From SZUA-370 sp034003955 (GTDB lineage: Bacteria > Spirochaetota > Spirochaetia > Treponematales > UBA12059): a DNA stretch of 64,000 bases. The notes beneath the pieces were generated by a model that saw only the letters and a list, made by a program, of their open reading frames with translations, searched no databases and was not told where the DNA came from. Positions 1 to 8,546 of this stretch are shown here, in pieces (position 1 is the first letter of the stretch; each line of letters opens with the position of its first letter). Where the stretch lies: positions 1 through 64,000 of the forward strand of contig JAVEXO010000011.1 of the NCBI GenBank assembly GCA_034003955.1, in the 5' to 3' direction. Position numbers and translations under genes: made by a program.

Positions 1-1
1 C

Positions 2-298
2 CTATCGGTCTATGGCGGCCCTTCATCGGCCATGCTCAGCATTAGCGTAGACGGTTCAGAATGGCTATACCCACTGTCGGATGACCGAGTCATAGAGGTA
101 CCTGGCTTGATAGGCACGACGCGCATAGTCATACACGATGGAACCGCCCATATAGAAGATTCTCCCTGCGAAAACAAGACATGTGTTGCTTCTCCTCCTA
201 TCAAACAGACGGGGGAATGGGCCGCGTGCCTGCCAAACGGTGTATTCATAGTCATACAAGGCGCAGAAAGCGATGAACTCGATGCCACCGTTAGATAG
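2..298 (+). CDS. NusG domain II family protein (5' partial)
   Basis: Small protein of the NusG-domain-II family, usually found beside Gx-transporter genes; molecular function unknown. The frame is open to the window edge, and the residues before the first ATG at position 32 (SVYGGPSSA) fit the family pattern, so the true start lies outside the window. Visible family marks are the GTTRIVIHDG strand, the cysteine pair in SPCENKTC and the motif WAACLPNGVFI near the C-terminus. Its end overlaps the start of the next gene by 26 bases, suggesting translational coupling. The N-terminal membrane or signal segment common in this family is not visible because of the truncation. Confidence 0.8.
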   Translation, partial: LSVYGGPSSAMLSISVDGSEWLYPLSDDRVIEVPGLIGTTRIVIHDGTAHIEDSPCENKTCVASPPIKQTGEWAACLPNGVFIVIQGAESDELDATVR

Positions 299-836
299 TT
301 CATCCCGTATCGCACAAACCCGTAAACTGGGCGCATTCCTCGCGGCTCTGGCCTTTTTTCTATCAACCGTAGAATATATGCTCCCCCGACCCATACCTTT
401 CATGCGTCTAGGTCTTGCGAATCTTCCTATCCTCATAGCCGTAGACCTCCTGCCATTCGGAGCGTACATGGCCCTTGCGCTTGTAAAGGTGGTGGGGATG
501 AGCGTGCTTACCGGATCCTTATTTACATACGTAGCGCTCTTCTCTCTCGCTGGTACCATGACAAGCGCACTCGTCATGCGGGGTCTCAGGGCGGTGGCTG
601 GGCCAAGAAAACTTTCGTATATAGGCCTCTGTGTGGCAGGAGCCGTGGCTTCAAACATGGCCCAGGTCGCACTTGCCCGTGTCTTTGTTTTCGGACCGAG
701 TGCACGCTTCATGGCTCCGGCCTTCCTGGCGCTTGGCCTTTTATCGGGCCTGTCTCTCGGCGCCTTCACGCAGCTATTCTGCTCTGGTTCAAGCTGGTAC
801 GCCAAGGTACGGGAGGGCATCCATGAGCAGGGCTAA
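273..836 (+). CDS. Gx transporter family membrane protein (heptaprenyl diphosphate synthase component I-like)
   Basis: 187-residue integral membrane protein of the Hpre_diP_synt_I / Gx transporter family, which resembles ECF-transporter S components. Five or six hydrophobic segments are visible, and the family signature RLGLANLPILIAVDLLPFG occurs near residues 46-64. Despite the old family name, no prenyl synthase chemistry is expected from it. The substrate is unknown; quinone or isoprenoid precursors and vitamins have been suggested for relatives. It starts inside the NusG-II gene and its stop overlaps the next start by 14 bases, so the three genes form one operon. ATG 285 is an alternative start. 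Confidence 0.8.
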   Translation: MNSMPPLDSSSRIAQTRKLGAFLAALAFFLSTVEYMLPRPIPFMRLGLANLPILIAVDLLPFGAYMALALVKVVGMSVLTGSLFTYVALFSLAGTMTSALVMRGLRAVAGPRKLSYIGLCVAGAVASNMAQVALARVFVFGPSARFMAPAFLALGLLSGLSLGAFTQLFCSGSSWYAKVREGIHEQG

Positions 837-1440
837 ACGCAGGGAACGCTGGGAATCGGCCTTCGATCCAACAAGGCTTGCCCTAACGGGAGTTGCCTTG
901 TCTTTAGCTCTCCTCTTCCAACCAAGCCTTGCCGGTCGAGCCATGATGCTCGTTTTGGCTGCCATAGCCGCATGGGTATCTGGACGCAAGCTCTCTCCTG
1001 TTATGACAATCGTCGTCATGGCTGGTATAGTCAGCGCCAACCTTCTTGTCCCCATAGGAAGAAAGCTGTTGACGATAGGGCCCTTCTCAATAACTGAAAA
1101 TGCTCTTCTCGACGGATTACAGAAAGCCATTACCTTCGAGGCATTGATGTTCATTTCAAAGGCATGTCTGGGTCCAGGGCTCAGGTTGCCTGGCAGGTTC
1201 GGCGCCTTCTTCGCCGAGGCATTACGGGGCTATGACAGGATTCTGGAGAGAAAAACATCGGTAAAGGCCGCCAAAGGATTCATGAAAAGTGTCGACGAGA
1301 TATTGGTTTCCGTATATGATGAACTTGCTGTTGGAACTGAATCCACCGACATCAGCCATCGGTACCCGAGGTCGGCCTTCAGGCGCAGCGACATGGTGCT
1401 TGCCGGCGTCGTCTTAGCCTCCGTGCTAGCGGTTCTATAA
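823..1440 (+). CDS. Membrane protein, possible ECF T-component-like partner
   Basis: 205-residue protein. The start is ATG 823, preceded by GGGAGG six bases upstream; the frame stays open further upstream but without a ribosome site. Hydrophobic segments cover roughly residues 22-70 and the extreme C-terminus. The middle (LQKAITFEALMFISKA, then a GRFGAFFAEALRGYDRI stretch) recalls the cytoplasmic coupling region of ECF T proteins, but the match is weak. Its 14-base overlap with the S-component-like gene supports a shared transporter. No ATPase gene lies next to it, so energising subunits would have to be encoded elsewhere. Function is inferred. Confidence 0.6.
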   Translation: MSRAKRRERWESAFDPTRLALTGVALSLALLFQPSLAGRAMMLVLAAIAAWVSGRKLSPVMTIVVMAGIVSANLLVPIGRKLLTIGPFSITENALLDGLQKAITFEALMFISKACLGPGLRLPGRFGAFFAEALRGYDRILERKTSVKAAKGFMKSVDEILVSVYDELAVGTESTDISHRYPRSAFRRSDMVLAGVVLASVLAVL

Positions 1441-1461
1441 GGCTGACACGAACACCTGTTC

Positions 1462-1479
1462 ACCCCGCGCAAGCGGGGT
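1462..1479. other. GCAA-capped hairpin upstream of the chemoreceptor gene
   Basis: Seven-base-pair perfect stem with a GCAA loop (ACCCCGC/GCGGGGT), between the end of the ECF-like operon and the ribosome site of the chemoreceptor gene. No T-run follows, so it may be an mRNA 3'-end or 5'-leader structure rather than a classical terminator. Confidence 0.5.
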
Positions 1480-1505
1480 CTGCGATCAAACCGAGGAAAC
1501 ACCAT

Positions 1506-3629
1506 ATGACCCTACGAAACAAGCTTTTAATTCTCACAGCAGCCCCCATGACGCTCGCCTTGGCTATGGGCACCATGATTGTCTTTCAATACCTAGGTGA
1601 CAGAACCAGGATGAAGATAGCCGCCAACAATCTGGCGGTGATGAAGGCGACAAGTGAGCTCCTTACAAGCATTCAGGAGGAGCGCGGCATAGCCTATCTA
1701 TACCTTTCAGAGGTGGCGGCAGCCGACCGCATCATGGCGACCAGGAACCTCGTCGATACTGCATGGGAGTCGGCTAAAACGGCTCTGTCAGCCAAGAGCA
1801 TTGCCCCGGAGATAGCACAGGCGACAAGCGATGTATACGCCAAGCTAAAGCAGACGCGCCGCCAGGTCGATGAGCGCTCACTGTTGGCCAGGTCAGCCTA
1901 TGCACAGTATGTAGAATCATGTGAACTACTCCTTGAGCACTTAGTATTGTTGTCCCAAACAGATGCTGCCGCCGCTACTCGTCAGCTAGAAGCCATAGTG
2001 ACACTTGAGAAGGCAAAGGAGAATGCCGGTAGGGTACAATGCCTGGCCAGCTCCATATACTCTCTCAACCTTCCTATCAGGTACCAGTCTATCCTGGAGC
2101 TAGCCGATGCCAATTCCGGCATAACGGTCAACCTCAAGAACAGCCAGGCCGGCATCGGAGAAGAAGCCTTGAAGCTTCTGTCAGAACTCGACATAAGCCC
2201 TGAATGGTATGAGATGCAAAACTCAGTCATATCCATCATGGGTTCGGCCAGTGTCGGTAATTATGATCGCGATGGCCTTGAATTCTATACGCTGACGGCA
2301 ACCGTCGGGGACAAGATCAAGGGTGCCATAGATGTGGTGGTTCAGGAAGCGGCCGTCTGGTTCGAGACAAGAGTTGCAGAACTGACTCGGCAGATGACCC
2401 TCATCATATCGGTTCTGGGAGTATTACTGCTCCTCGTCACAATGACGTCTCTTTTCATACTGTCTAATGTAGCAGGCAGGATACAGCAGGTCTCCATGAG
2501 CATGAAGGAGATCTCTTCAGGCGACGCCGACCTGACCCGCCGTATAGAGTCAAGGACAAAAGATGAACTGGGAACCCTGTCAGATCACTTCAATGATTTT
2601 GTTTCGATGCTCAGGGGCATCATGGAGCGTATCAAGACAGAAATCCATTCCATGGGCGATGGCATGCTTCGTCTATCGGCCAACACCGAAGAGACGGCCG
2701 GCGCCATCCACCAGATTACATCAAACATAGAAAGCCTCAAGCTCCAGAGCATAAACCAGAGCGCCTCTGTCACCGAATCGAGCGCAACCGTCGAGCAGAT
2801 ATCCAAGAATATCCTCCAGCTTTATAAGCTGATAGAGAAACAAAGCGAAGGTGTGGCCTCATCATCGAGCTCAATAGAGGAGATGGTGGCCAGCATACAG
2901 TCTGTCACGGCCAATATAGAGCGTATGGGTTCTTACTATGAAAAGCTGCTTGGTAAGTCAGACTCTGGCAGGAAGGCCATAGAAACCGTCGTAAAGCAGG
3001 TGCGGGAGATAGATTCACAGTCAGAGAACCTGCAGGAAGCCAACTCGCTTATTGCCGGCATTGCCGCCCAGACAAACCTGCTTGCCATGAATGCGGCCAT
3101 AGAGGCGGCTCACGCCGGAGAAGCCGGCATGGGTTTCGCCGTCGTAGCCGACGAGATACGAAAACTGGCCGAGAATTCGGCCACCCAGTCAAAGACAATA
3201 GGCATGACAATAAAGGGCATACGCGAGGTCATTGATGCCGTCGTTGGCAGCTCAAGCATGAGTGCCAGGACCTTCGACGACATCCTCGAACAGATAAGGA
3301 TACTCTCAAGGCTTGAAGAAGAGGTCAAATACTCGATGCAGGAACAGAGTGCAGGTTCCTCTCAGATTCTCGACTCTCTTGCCAGTATCAACGAGGTCAG
3401 CGCCGACGTCAGGCAGTCCGCCCATGAGATGCAGGAAGGCTCTAGCATTGTACTCACCGAGATGCGGCAACTCCTCCAGCTTGCGAGTGAACTGGAGAAC
3501 GGTATGATGGAGATGGCGGCCGGTGCCGAGGAAATACGGAGGGCGGCTCAGGACACCAATGAGCTTTCGTCTGCCTCCACGCATAGCGTCAATGCCGTTT
3601 CACGTGATATAGACCAGTTCAAGACTTGA
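1506..3629 (+). CDS. Methyl-accepting chemotaxis protein with NIT-type sensor
   Basis: 707-residue transmembrane chemoreceptor. Order: TM1 about residues 7-30; a helical periplasmic sensor about 35-295, beginning with a stretch (TSIQEERGIAYLYLS) typical of nitrate/nitrite-sensing NIT domains; TM2 about 298-325; HAMP about 326-380; then the long signalling coiled coil. The kinase-control hairpin is unmistakable at about 515-565 (IAAQTNLLAMNAAIEAAHAG). It would signal through CheW/CheA to the flagella. Start ATG 1506 has GAGGA nine bases upstream. The stop overlaps the oppositely oriented neighbour by 11 bases. The ligand is inferred only from the NIT-like fold. Confidence 0.93.
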   Translation: MTLRNKLLILTAAPMTLALAMGTMIVFQYLGDRTRMKIAANNLAVMKATSELLTSIQEERGIAYLYLSEVAAADRIMATRNLVDTAWESAKTALSAKSIAPEIAQATSDVYAKLKQTRRQVDERSLLARSAYAQYVESCELLLEHLVLLSQTDAAAATRQLEAIVTLEKAKENAGRVQCLASSIYSLNLPIRYQSILELADANSGITVNLKNSQAGIGEEALKLLSELDISPEWYEMQNSVISIMGSASVGNYDRDGLEFYTLTATVGDKIKGAIDVVVQEAAVWFETRVAELTRQMTLIISVLGVLLLLVTMTSLFILSNVAGRIQQVSMSMKEISSGDADLTRRIESRTKDELGTLSDHFNDFVSMLRGIMERIKTEIHSMGDGMLRLSANTEETAGAIHQITSNIESLKLQSINQSASVTESSATVEQISKNILQLYKLIEKQSEGVASSSSSIEEMVASIQSVTANIERMGSYYEKLLGKSDSGRKAIETVVKQVREIDSQSENLQEANSLIAGIAAQTNLLAMNAAIEAAHAGEAGMGFAVVADEIRKLAENSATQSKTIGMTIKGIREVIDAVVGSSSMSARTFDDILEQIRILSRLEEEVKYSMQEQSAGSSQILDSLASINEVSADVRQSAHEMQEGSSIVLTEMRQLLQLASELENGMMEMAAGAEEIRRAAQDTNELSSASTHSVNAVSRDIDQFKT

Positions 3630-4410
3630 TGAAGCGCTTCCTCAGGATGCCCATGATGCCGGTCTCGCGTTTGCGCCTTGGCTCGGTTTCATGATTTTTT
3701 CGCCTTGCAGCGTCTTTGCCCTGTATGTACGATGAAATCACCCCCAGGGCCCCCTTCTTTGACATGTCTACAAGGAAGTGAGTAATTTCGCCATTGACAG
3801 AATAAACAGGTATGAAAAGCATGGATCCGGCACGCTCTACCACTGAGTGAGACCTGTCGGCCTCGCCGAGTATGACCCGCAGGTCTATGCCCTCTACAAA
3901 TTCTTCTATTTTAGACTCGCCGATCTTCAGTTCCGAGAATGACTCATCGTCGTCTGCTCCCTTTGAACTGGCTACAATCCGTCCATCGAGACCGATTATC
4001 AGGAGCGGTCTCTCCACCATATCCATGACGGTACGCAAGAGCCCGGTCAATGAGGCTATCCTGAGGCTCTTACGCTCTGATGCGTCGGCAAGCTCCCTGA
4101 GTATGCTCTTGAGCTGGCGACCAAGCACGCCAAAACTATCAAGACGACCGTCTGATATGGTTCCACCGTAGCGCACAAGGTCAGTCAGGGTTTCAAGCTC
4201 ATGGCTTTTCCGCCTTGAACCGGCAATCAAAAGGAGAAGCCCCCCTGCCTCGAGCGCAGACAATACCAAGCCAGCAAACAGCATGGTCTCGGCGTCTCCC
4301 TTGAGACCCGCGGCCATGCCAATCCTGTATGCCCAGACGGACGAGCCAAGGCTGGCTATCAATGCAAGGCCAACGAGTGCCATAACGTATCGTAATCGTA
4401 CTAGCGACAT
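3619..4410 (-). CDS. Two-TM protein with PAS-like domain, potassium-uptake operon
   Basis: 263 residues from ATG 4410, which has AGGAG six bases upstream. Two N-terminal membrane helices (about 5-25 and 40-62) precede a cytoplasmic part with a PAS-like core (VERPLLIIGLDGRIVASSKG) and a basic C-terminal tail. No kinase, cyclase or phosphatase domain is visible. It lies 10 bases after the KtrA-like gene and is probably cotranscribed with it, so a role in sensing or modulating ion uptake is possible but unproven. Its 3' end runs convergently into the chemoreceptor gene. Confidence 0.7.
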   Translation of the reverse strand: MSLVRLRYVMALVGLALIASLGSSVWAYRIGMAAGLKGDAETMLFAGLVLSALEAGGLLLLIAGSRRKSHELETLTDLVRYGGTISDGRLDSFGVLGRQLKSILRELADASERKSLRIASLTGLLRTVMDMVERPLLIIGLDGRIVASSKGADDDESFSELKIGESKIEEFVEGIDLRVILGEADRSHSVVERAGSMLFIPVYSVNGEITHFLVDMSKKGALGVISSYIQGKDAARRKNHETEPRRKRETGIMGILRKRFIKS

Positions 4411-4420
4411 GGTGTGCTCC

Positions 4421-5113
4421 TCATAGATCCTGGAAGGCCCCAAGGTCAATGTTCCTACCCAGAAGGAAGAGCTTGTCCCCCTCCTCTATGGTGAGGCTTG
4501 GCTCAGAAAACAAAAGAGTCTCGCGTCGCATGCTATTACCCGAATCATCAAGATCTATGACTGTACGTATGACTGCTTCAACCTTCAGTTTCATCTTGGC
4601 TTCGAGGTCTATTTCAGAGAGCGTCTTACCAAAGAAAAACTTGGGAGCAAGCTGCTCGGTAAGCGAGACGTCACTACTCAATGGAACGGAGTCGAGCACG
4701 TCAGGAGCCACGAGGCGTCTGGCGATACGCGTTCCTGTCTCTACCTCTATGTTGATCACCTCATTGGCTCCAACCCTATGCAGCACAGTCGCGTGCAAAG
4801 CTGAAACCGCCCTGGCCACGACATAGGGTATGCCTCGCTGCTTGAGGAGCATGGTCGTCAATATGCTCGCCTCGAGATTGTCACCGATGGCCACGATGGC
4901 AACATCAATATTCTCGAGAGGAGCCTTGAGCAAGGACTCCTCATTGGTCGTGTCGACCAGTACCGCGGCCGACACCCTCCCCTTTATCTGTTCGACAACC
5001 AGAGGATCCCTATCCATAGCCACGACGTTGGTGCCCTTCTCTACAAGCACATCACAAATGCTGGCACCAAAGGCTCCAAGTCCTATTACGGCAAAATTGT
5101 GTTTCTGGGCCAT
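4421..5113 (-). CDS. ktrA: KtrA/TrkA-type potassium-uptake regulatory subunit
   Basis: 230 residues, the size of a single-RCK KtrA subunit. The N-terminal Rossmann fold shows the nucleotide-binding glycine motif (VIGLGAFGASICDVL) and the acidic residue ending strand 2 (VVAMDRDP). The C-terminal TrkA_C domain follows from about residue 140. Such proteins form a cytoplasmic ring that gates the membrane subunit in response to ATP/ADP or NAD(H). It follows the TrkH/KtrB gene by 60 bases in the same direction. Start ATG 5113 has GGGAG upstream. Confidence 0.9.
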   Translation of the reverse strand: MAQKHNFAVIGLGAFGASICDVLVEKGTNVVAMDRDPLVVEQIKGRVSAAVLVDTTNEESLLKAPLENIDVAIVAIGDNLEASILTTMLLKQRGIPYVVARAVSALHATVLHRVGANEVINIEVETGTRIARRLVAPDVLDSVPLSSDVSLTEQLAPKFFFGKTLSEIDLEAKMKLKVEAVIRTVIDLDDSGNSMRRETLLFSEPSLTIEEGDKLFLLGRNIDLGAFQDL

Positions 5114-5173
5114 CTGATCTCCCTTTCAATCGTAAGCATACGCGCCAAAACCCAGGCTCGTCGTAGCCTGCTG

Positions 5174-6898
5174 TCAGCCTATCGCCAGGTCTCCCTGCGG
5201 ATATTCAACGGCTCCCTGCGGTTCTTTTCTGCTCGCTGCCGTTAATATCGTCAAGGGTCCAAGCCGGCCCAGGAACATCAGCAGTATTATCGTAGACTTG
5301 CCTACACTAGACAGTGATGATGTAAGGCCGGTAGACAGGCCGACTGTCCCGAACGCGGAGACAGTCTCAAACAAAAGCTTAATAAAACTAGCCTCTTCAC
5401 TCAGGCTCAGTATAAACGTGCCAAGGAAGACGGCACTCAGTCCAAAGATGAGAATGAGGAAGGCTCTTCCTATCTTCTCGCTGGCAACTGCCAGCTTCCC
5501 TATCCTGGTGTTCTTCTCCTGCCGCAGGAATGAACCAAGGTAGGCTCCCATGGCGGCCAGTGTGTTTATCTTTATACCACCGGCGGTACTGCCTGATGCG
5601 CCACCTATGAACATAAACAGTACCATAAAAAGGAGAGTGGCATCCCTGAGCGTGCCAAAAGGCACAGAATTGAATCCAGCCGTCCTGAGCGTCACCGACT
5701 GGAAGAAGGCACCCAGGTACTGTTCCCCGAGCCCATACTCAGTCATAACACCTTCATGCTCGAGCAGATAGAATAGTATGAAACCCGACACGAGGAGCAT
5801 GGCGGTGATAGCTAAGACGACGCGCGAATTCTGGCTAAGAACGTGTAGGCGTCTTGATCCCCTTCTGCTCAGTCTGACCATGATCGATCGTAGCCAGGAA
5901 CGCACGTCTCTGATAACGCCAAAACTGATGCCGCCCGCTATTATCAGGAATGCTATTGTCAGGGTTACCACAGGATCCATCCTGAATGTTTCAAGGCTGT
6001 CTGAGAACAAAGCAAAGCCTGCGTTACAGAAGGCAGAAATGGCGTGGAAGCTTGCAAAGAAGAGAGCATCCGACACCTGGTACTCAAGGAGCATGAACCG
6101 TATGAAGAGTACTATGGCTCCAAGCGCTTCAACACCGAGCGTCGACAGCACTATGGCCCTGAGGCTACGTGACAGCCCGCTCATGTCGTCCTCACTGAGC
6201 ATATACGAGACGGTCATCCTGTCCTTGAGTGACAGACGTCTTCGCAAGGCGACCATGACGAAGAACGAGAAGAGCATGATGCCCAGTCCGCCTATCTGTA
6301 TAAGCACGAGCACTATGGCTTGCCCCGCCCTGGATAGCTGTGTAGCCGTATCCACGACGACCAAACCGGTGACGCAGACGGCAGATGTAGCGGTAAACAG
6401 GGCATCGAGAAACCCAAGACCCTGGCCATCGCTTGTCGAAATACCTATCATCAGGGCTACGGCGCCACTGAGGATGACAAGGGCAAATGAAACGATGACC
6501 GTCTGGGCAGGCTTGGCTGCCATCCGCTCGAAGAGCTTGAACAGCTTGCGTATCCTGCTTAGGACCTTTATGACAAGAAAAACATTTCTTAAGACAATGG
6601 CCAGGGAGCCAAGCCCGGCCGTATCAGACATGAAGAAGGCAAGAAACTTTGAATACAGGAAGAGCGCTGTGAATGCTAGCAAAAAAAGTAACGAGGCCCA
6701 GTTTCCGCGTATGTAGTTCTTTATATACACGGCGTTTCTTATTTCTCCTCTGGTTGACAGGATGATAAGAAACAGGATGCTGAAGTCAAGAACATGTACC
6801 GTGGCGCTAATGAGAGGGCCAGGATTAGCCTGCTCCACAAAAAGAGCAAACACCCCGAGAATGAGCGCCGCTATGTTCATTCGTTCCCACTTAGTCAT
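5174..6898 (-). CDS. TrkH/KtrB-type potassium transporter membrane subunit
   Basis: 574-residue polytopic protein of the TrkH/TrkG/KtrB family. It has the repeated membrane-pore-membrane pattern; selectivity-type loops are visible as TATSAVCVTGL, SFHAISAFCNAGFAL, FFQSVTLRTAGFNSV and TVSAFGTVGLSTGL. An extra hydrophobic N-terminal region of about 110 residues precedes the core, a common variation. It imports K+ (or Na+/K+) together with the KtrA-like ring protein encoded just downstream. There is no Shine-Dalgarno sequence; a -10 box lies six bases before the ATG, so the mRNA is predicted to be leaderless. Confidence 0.93.
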   Translation of the reverse strand: MTKWERMNIAALILGVFALFVEQANPGPLISATVHVLDFSILFLIILSTRGEIRNAVYIKNYIRGNWASLLFLLAFTALFLYSKFLAFFMSDTAGLGSLAIVLRNVFLVIKVLSRIRKLFKLFERMAAKPAQTVIVSFALVILSGAVALMIGISTSDGQGLGFLDALFTATSAVCVTGLVVVDTATQLSRAGQAIVLVLIQIGGLGIMLFSFFVMVALRRRLSLKDRMTVSYMLSEDDMSGLSRSLRAIVLSTLGVEALGAIVLFIRFMLLEYQVSDALFFASFHAISAFCNAGFALFSDSLETFRMDPVVTLTIAFLIIAGGISFGVIRDVRSWLRSIMVRLSRRGSRRLHVLSQNSRVVLAITAMLLVSGFILFYLLEHEGVMTEYGLGEQYLGAFFQSVTLRTAGFNSVPFGTLRDATLLFMVLFMFIGGASGSTAGGIKINTLAAMGAYLGSFLRQEKNTRIGKLAVASEKIGRAFLILIFGLSAVFLGTFILSLSEEASFIKLLFETVSAFGTVGLSTGLTSSLSSVGKSTIILLMFLGRLGPLTILTAASRKEPQGAVEYPQGDLAIG

Positions 6899-6904
6899 GG
6901 CTAT

Positions 6905-6933
6905 ACTATAGGGTTGGCTTCAATGGAGCACAA
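6905..6933 (-). promoter_or_regulatory. Promoter of the potassium-uptake operon, leaderless arrangement
   Basis: On the minus strand, TTGTGC (6928-6933), a 17-base spacer and TATAGT (6905-6910), followed by only six bases before the ATG at 6898. Transcription would begin at or next to the start codon. Seen in sequence; activity is inferred. Confidence 0.6.
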
Positions 6934-6938
6934 GAATC

Positions 6939-8546
6939 CTAACGCGTATCCTTGGCCCTATTGATGGCATCGAAGGCGTACCAGCCCGTAAGAATAGCCG
7001 TCGGGATTCCCGCCGGGCTGTAGGCCCATTGGCCCGCCTGCATCACAGCAGGAAAGGGAGTGCTGACTGATTTTGGTATCTTCTGAAGCTTATTGATGAC
7101 TGGAGAAGCCTGTTCGAAGGTCCAGCCGGTAATACCCCCCTCGGAATTCGAGAAGAGTCGTTCTATAGTCGCGGGAGATGATGAGAATCTAAGGTTTATG
7201 GCATCCCGTATGCCAGGGAACAGTGACGAATCAAGGGTTCGTATCATTGCGTCCTCTAGGTGTAGCCTGAATTCTTCGTACCATCCCTGGTTCATCACCA
7301 GCTTGACCAGGTCATACTCCAGGAGGAAGCTTATTATCATGCCGGTCTTACCCACAGGAGACAGCTCGGGATCCCTCATCGAGGGGATAGAAATCTCGTA
7401 GGTAGTCAATCGGCAATACTTTTCCACCCAAGCCTTTATCTCATCCTTGCCATGCTGTTTGCCAGGAGACAAGAGCCTTGCCAATTCCTTCCTATGGGTC
7501 TCGGCCAGGCCTTCCTTGGACGGCGTATAGAATAGATGCCCACGAGTAATTGAAGCGAACTCATCGACGCTCTTGTCTATGCCCAAATACAAAGAAAAAA
7601 CAGAGTCACCACCACGGCTCTCCATGACACGACGCTTCTGTGTGGCCACCTTCAGTATGGTCGAATCATCCAGGCCACTCGTATCCGCCAGAGAGTACAA
7701 AGACTTTAGATCGGCGCACCACAAAAGCGTATCATAGCTGCAGTCCAGTGCATTCTTGCCCTCGACTCGTTTCTCTGCCGGGAGGAAGCGTTGTATCTCA
7801 GACTCATACCGAATCTCTCCGCCTGTGCTGACTATCTTCTTTGCCAGTTTTTGTGCCAGTCTGCCCGTCCCTCCCTTGGGATAGAGGTAATCAAGATAGA
7901 CGTAGAAGTAGCCAAGCGCGAAGAACATCGGCGTATTCTTGAAGAAGTGCTGATCTATGATATCGTTCAAAGGCTGGAAGGAGGAAATTCTGCCTAGATA
8001 CCGTTCTATGGGCTCGTTCATCCTGTTCATACGCGACACTGCCGGCAAGAAGTGGCGCATCCAGGGAAGAAGCTCCTTGAAGATGTAGCTCCTGTCGTTT
8101 CTAAAGTCCTTGAACACAGGATTATCGAAGCCGTAGATTACATGCATATCCTTCATGACGCGTTCTATCACGGAGAATATCCTGTGTATTTCCTTCTCAT
8201 GCCCAGGAAAAGTGCCTTCTACAAGTTTCCTATATTCATTGATGCTATCCTGGGACACCATGTGCACTATCTTGTCTTCAATCCCCAGAGAAACGGGGCT
8301 GTCAAGGAGCTCCATGTCAATCTCGAGATCCTTGAGCATGGGCCGGATAACGCCCGAATTCTCTATGGATCTCGCTCCGGTGTCGAACACGTATCCATCA
8401 CGACTGATGGAATTGAGGAGGCCTCCGCAGCTGGCCGTCTTCTCTACCAACAGTACAGAGTATCCCGCACGTGATAGATATGCAGCAGATGTGAGGCCGG
8501 CCAATCCAGCCCCGACTATGACTACCTGATAGTGCGGTCTATTCAT
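6939..8546 (-). CDS. FAD-dependent oxidoreductase, phytoene desaturase/carotene isomerase-like
   Basis: 535 residues. The N-terminal dinucleotide-binding motif (VGAGLAGLTSAAYLSRAGYS) is followed by an acidic residue (VEK). The C-terminal FAD-contact region ends with a GGITGWTFEQ / GIPTAILTGWYA pattern typical of the phytoene desaturase / CrtISO / amine-oxidase superfamily. The substrate cannot be read from sequence. It overlaps the SDR gene by four bases and is the last gene of a three-gene cluster with an NTF2-like protein and an SDR, suggesting oxidation and reduction of a common lipophilic substrate. Confidence 0.85.
   Translation of the reverse strand: MNRPHYQVVIVGAGLAGLTSAAYLSRAGYSVLLVEKTASCGGLLNSISRDGYVFDTGARSIENSGVIRPMLKDLEIDMELLDSPVSLGIEDKIVHMVSQDSINEYRKLVEGTFPGHEKEIHRIFSVIERVMKDMHVIYGFDNPVFKDFRNDRSYIFKELLPWMRHFLPAVSRMNRMNEPIERYLGRISSFQPLNDIIDQHFFKNTPMFFALGYFYVYLDYLYPKGGTGRLAQKLAKKIVSTGGEIRYESEIQRFLPAEKRVEGKNALDCSYDTLLWCADLKSLYSLADTSGLDDSTILKVATQKRRVMESRGGDSVFSLYLGIDKSVDEFASITRGHLFYTPSKEGLAETHRKELARLLSPGKQHGKDEIKAWVEKYCRLTTYEISIPSMRDPELSPVGKTGMIISFLLEYDLVKLVMNQGWYEEFRLHLEDAMIRTLDSSLFPGIRDAINLRFSSSPATIERLFSNSEGGITGWTFEQASPVINKLQKIPKSVSTPFPAVMQAGQWAYSPAGIPTAILTGWYAFDAINRAKDTR

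Noticed and set aside
65..820. 251-codon minus-strand ORF over the first genes
   Set aside because: Shadow of the NusG-II and Gx transporter genes, no domain pattern and conflicting with three coupled plus-strand genes.
5778..6716. 312-codon plus-strand ORF opposite the potassium transporter gene
   Set aside because: Shadow of the TrkH/KtrB gene; Ser/Arg/Thr-rich composition without domain pattern.
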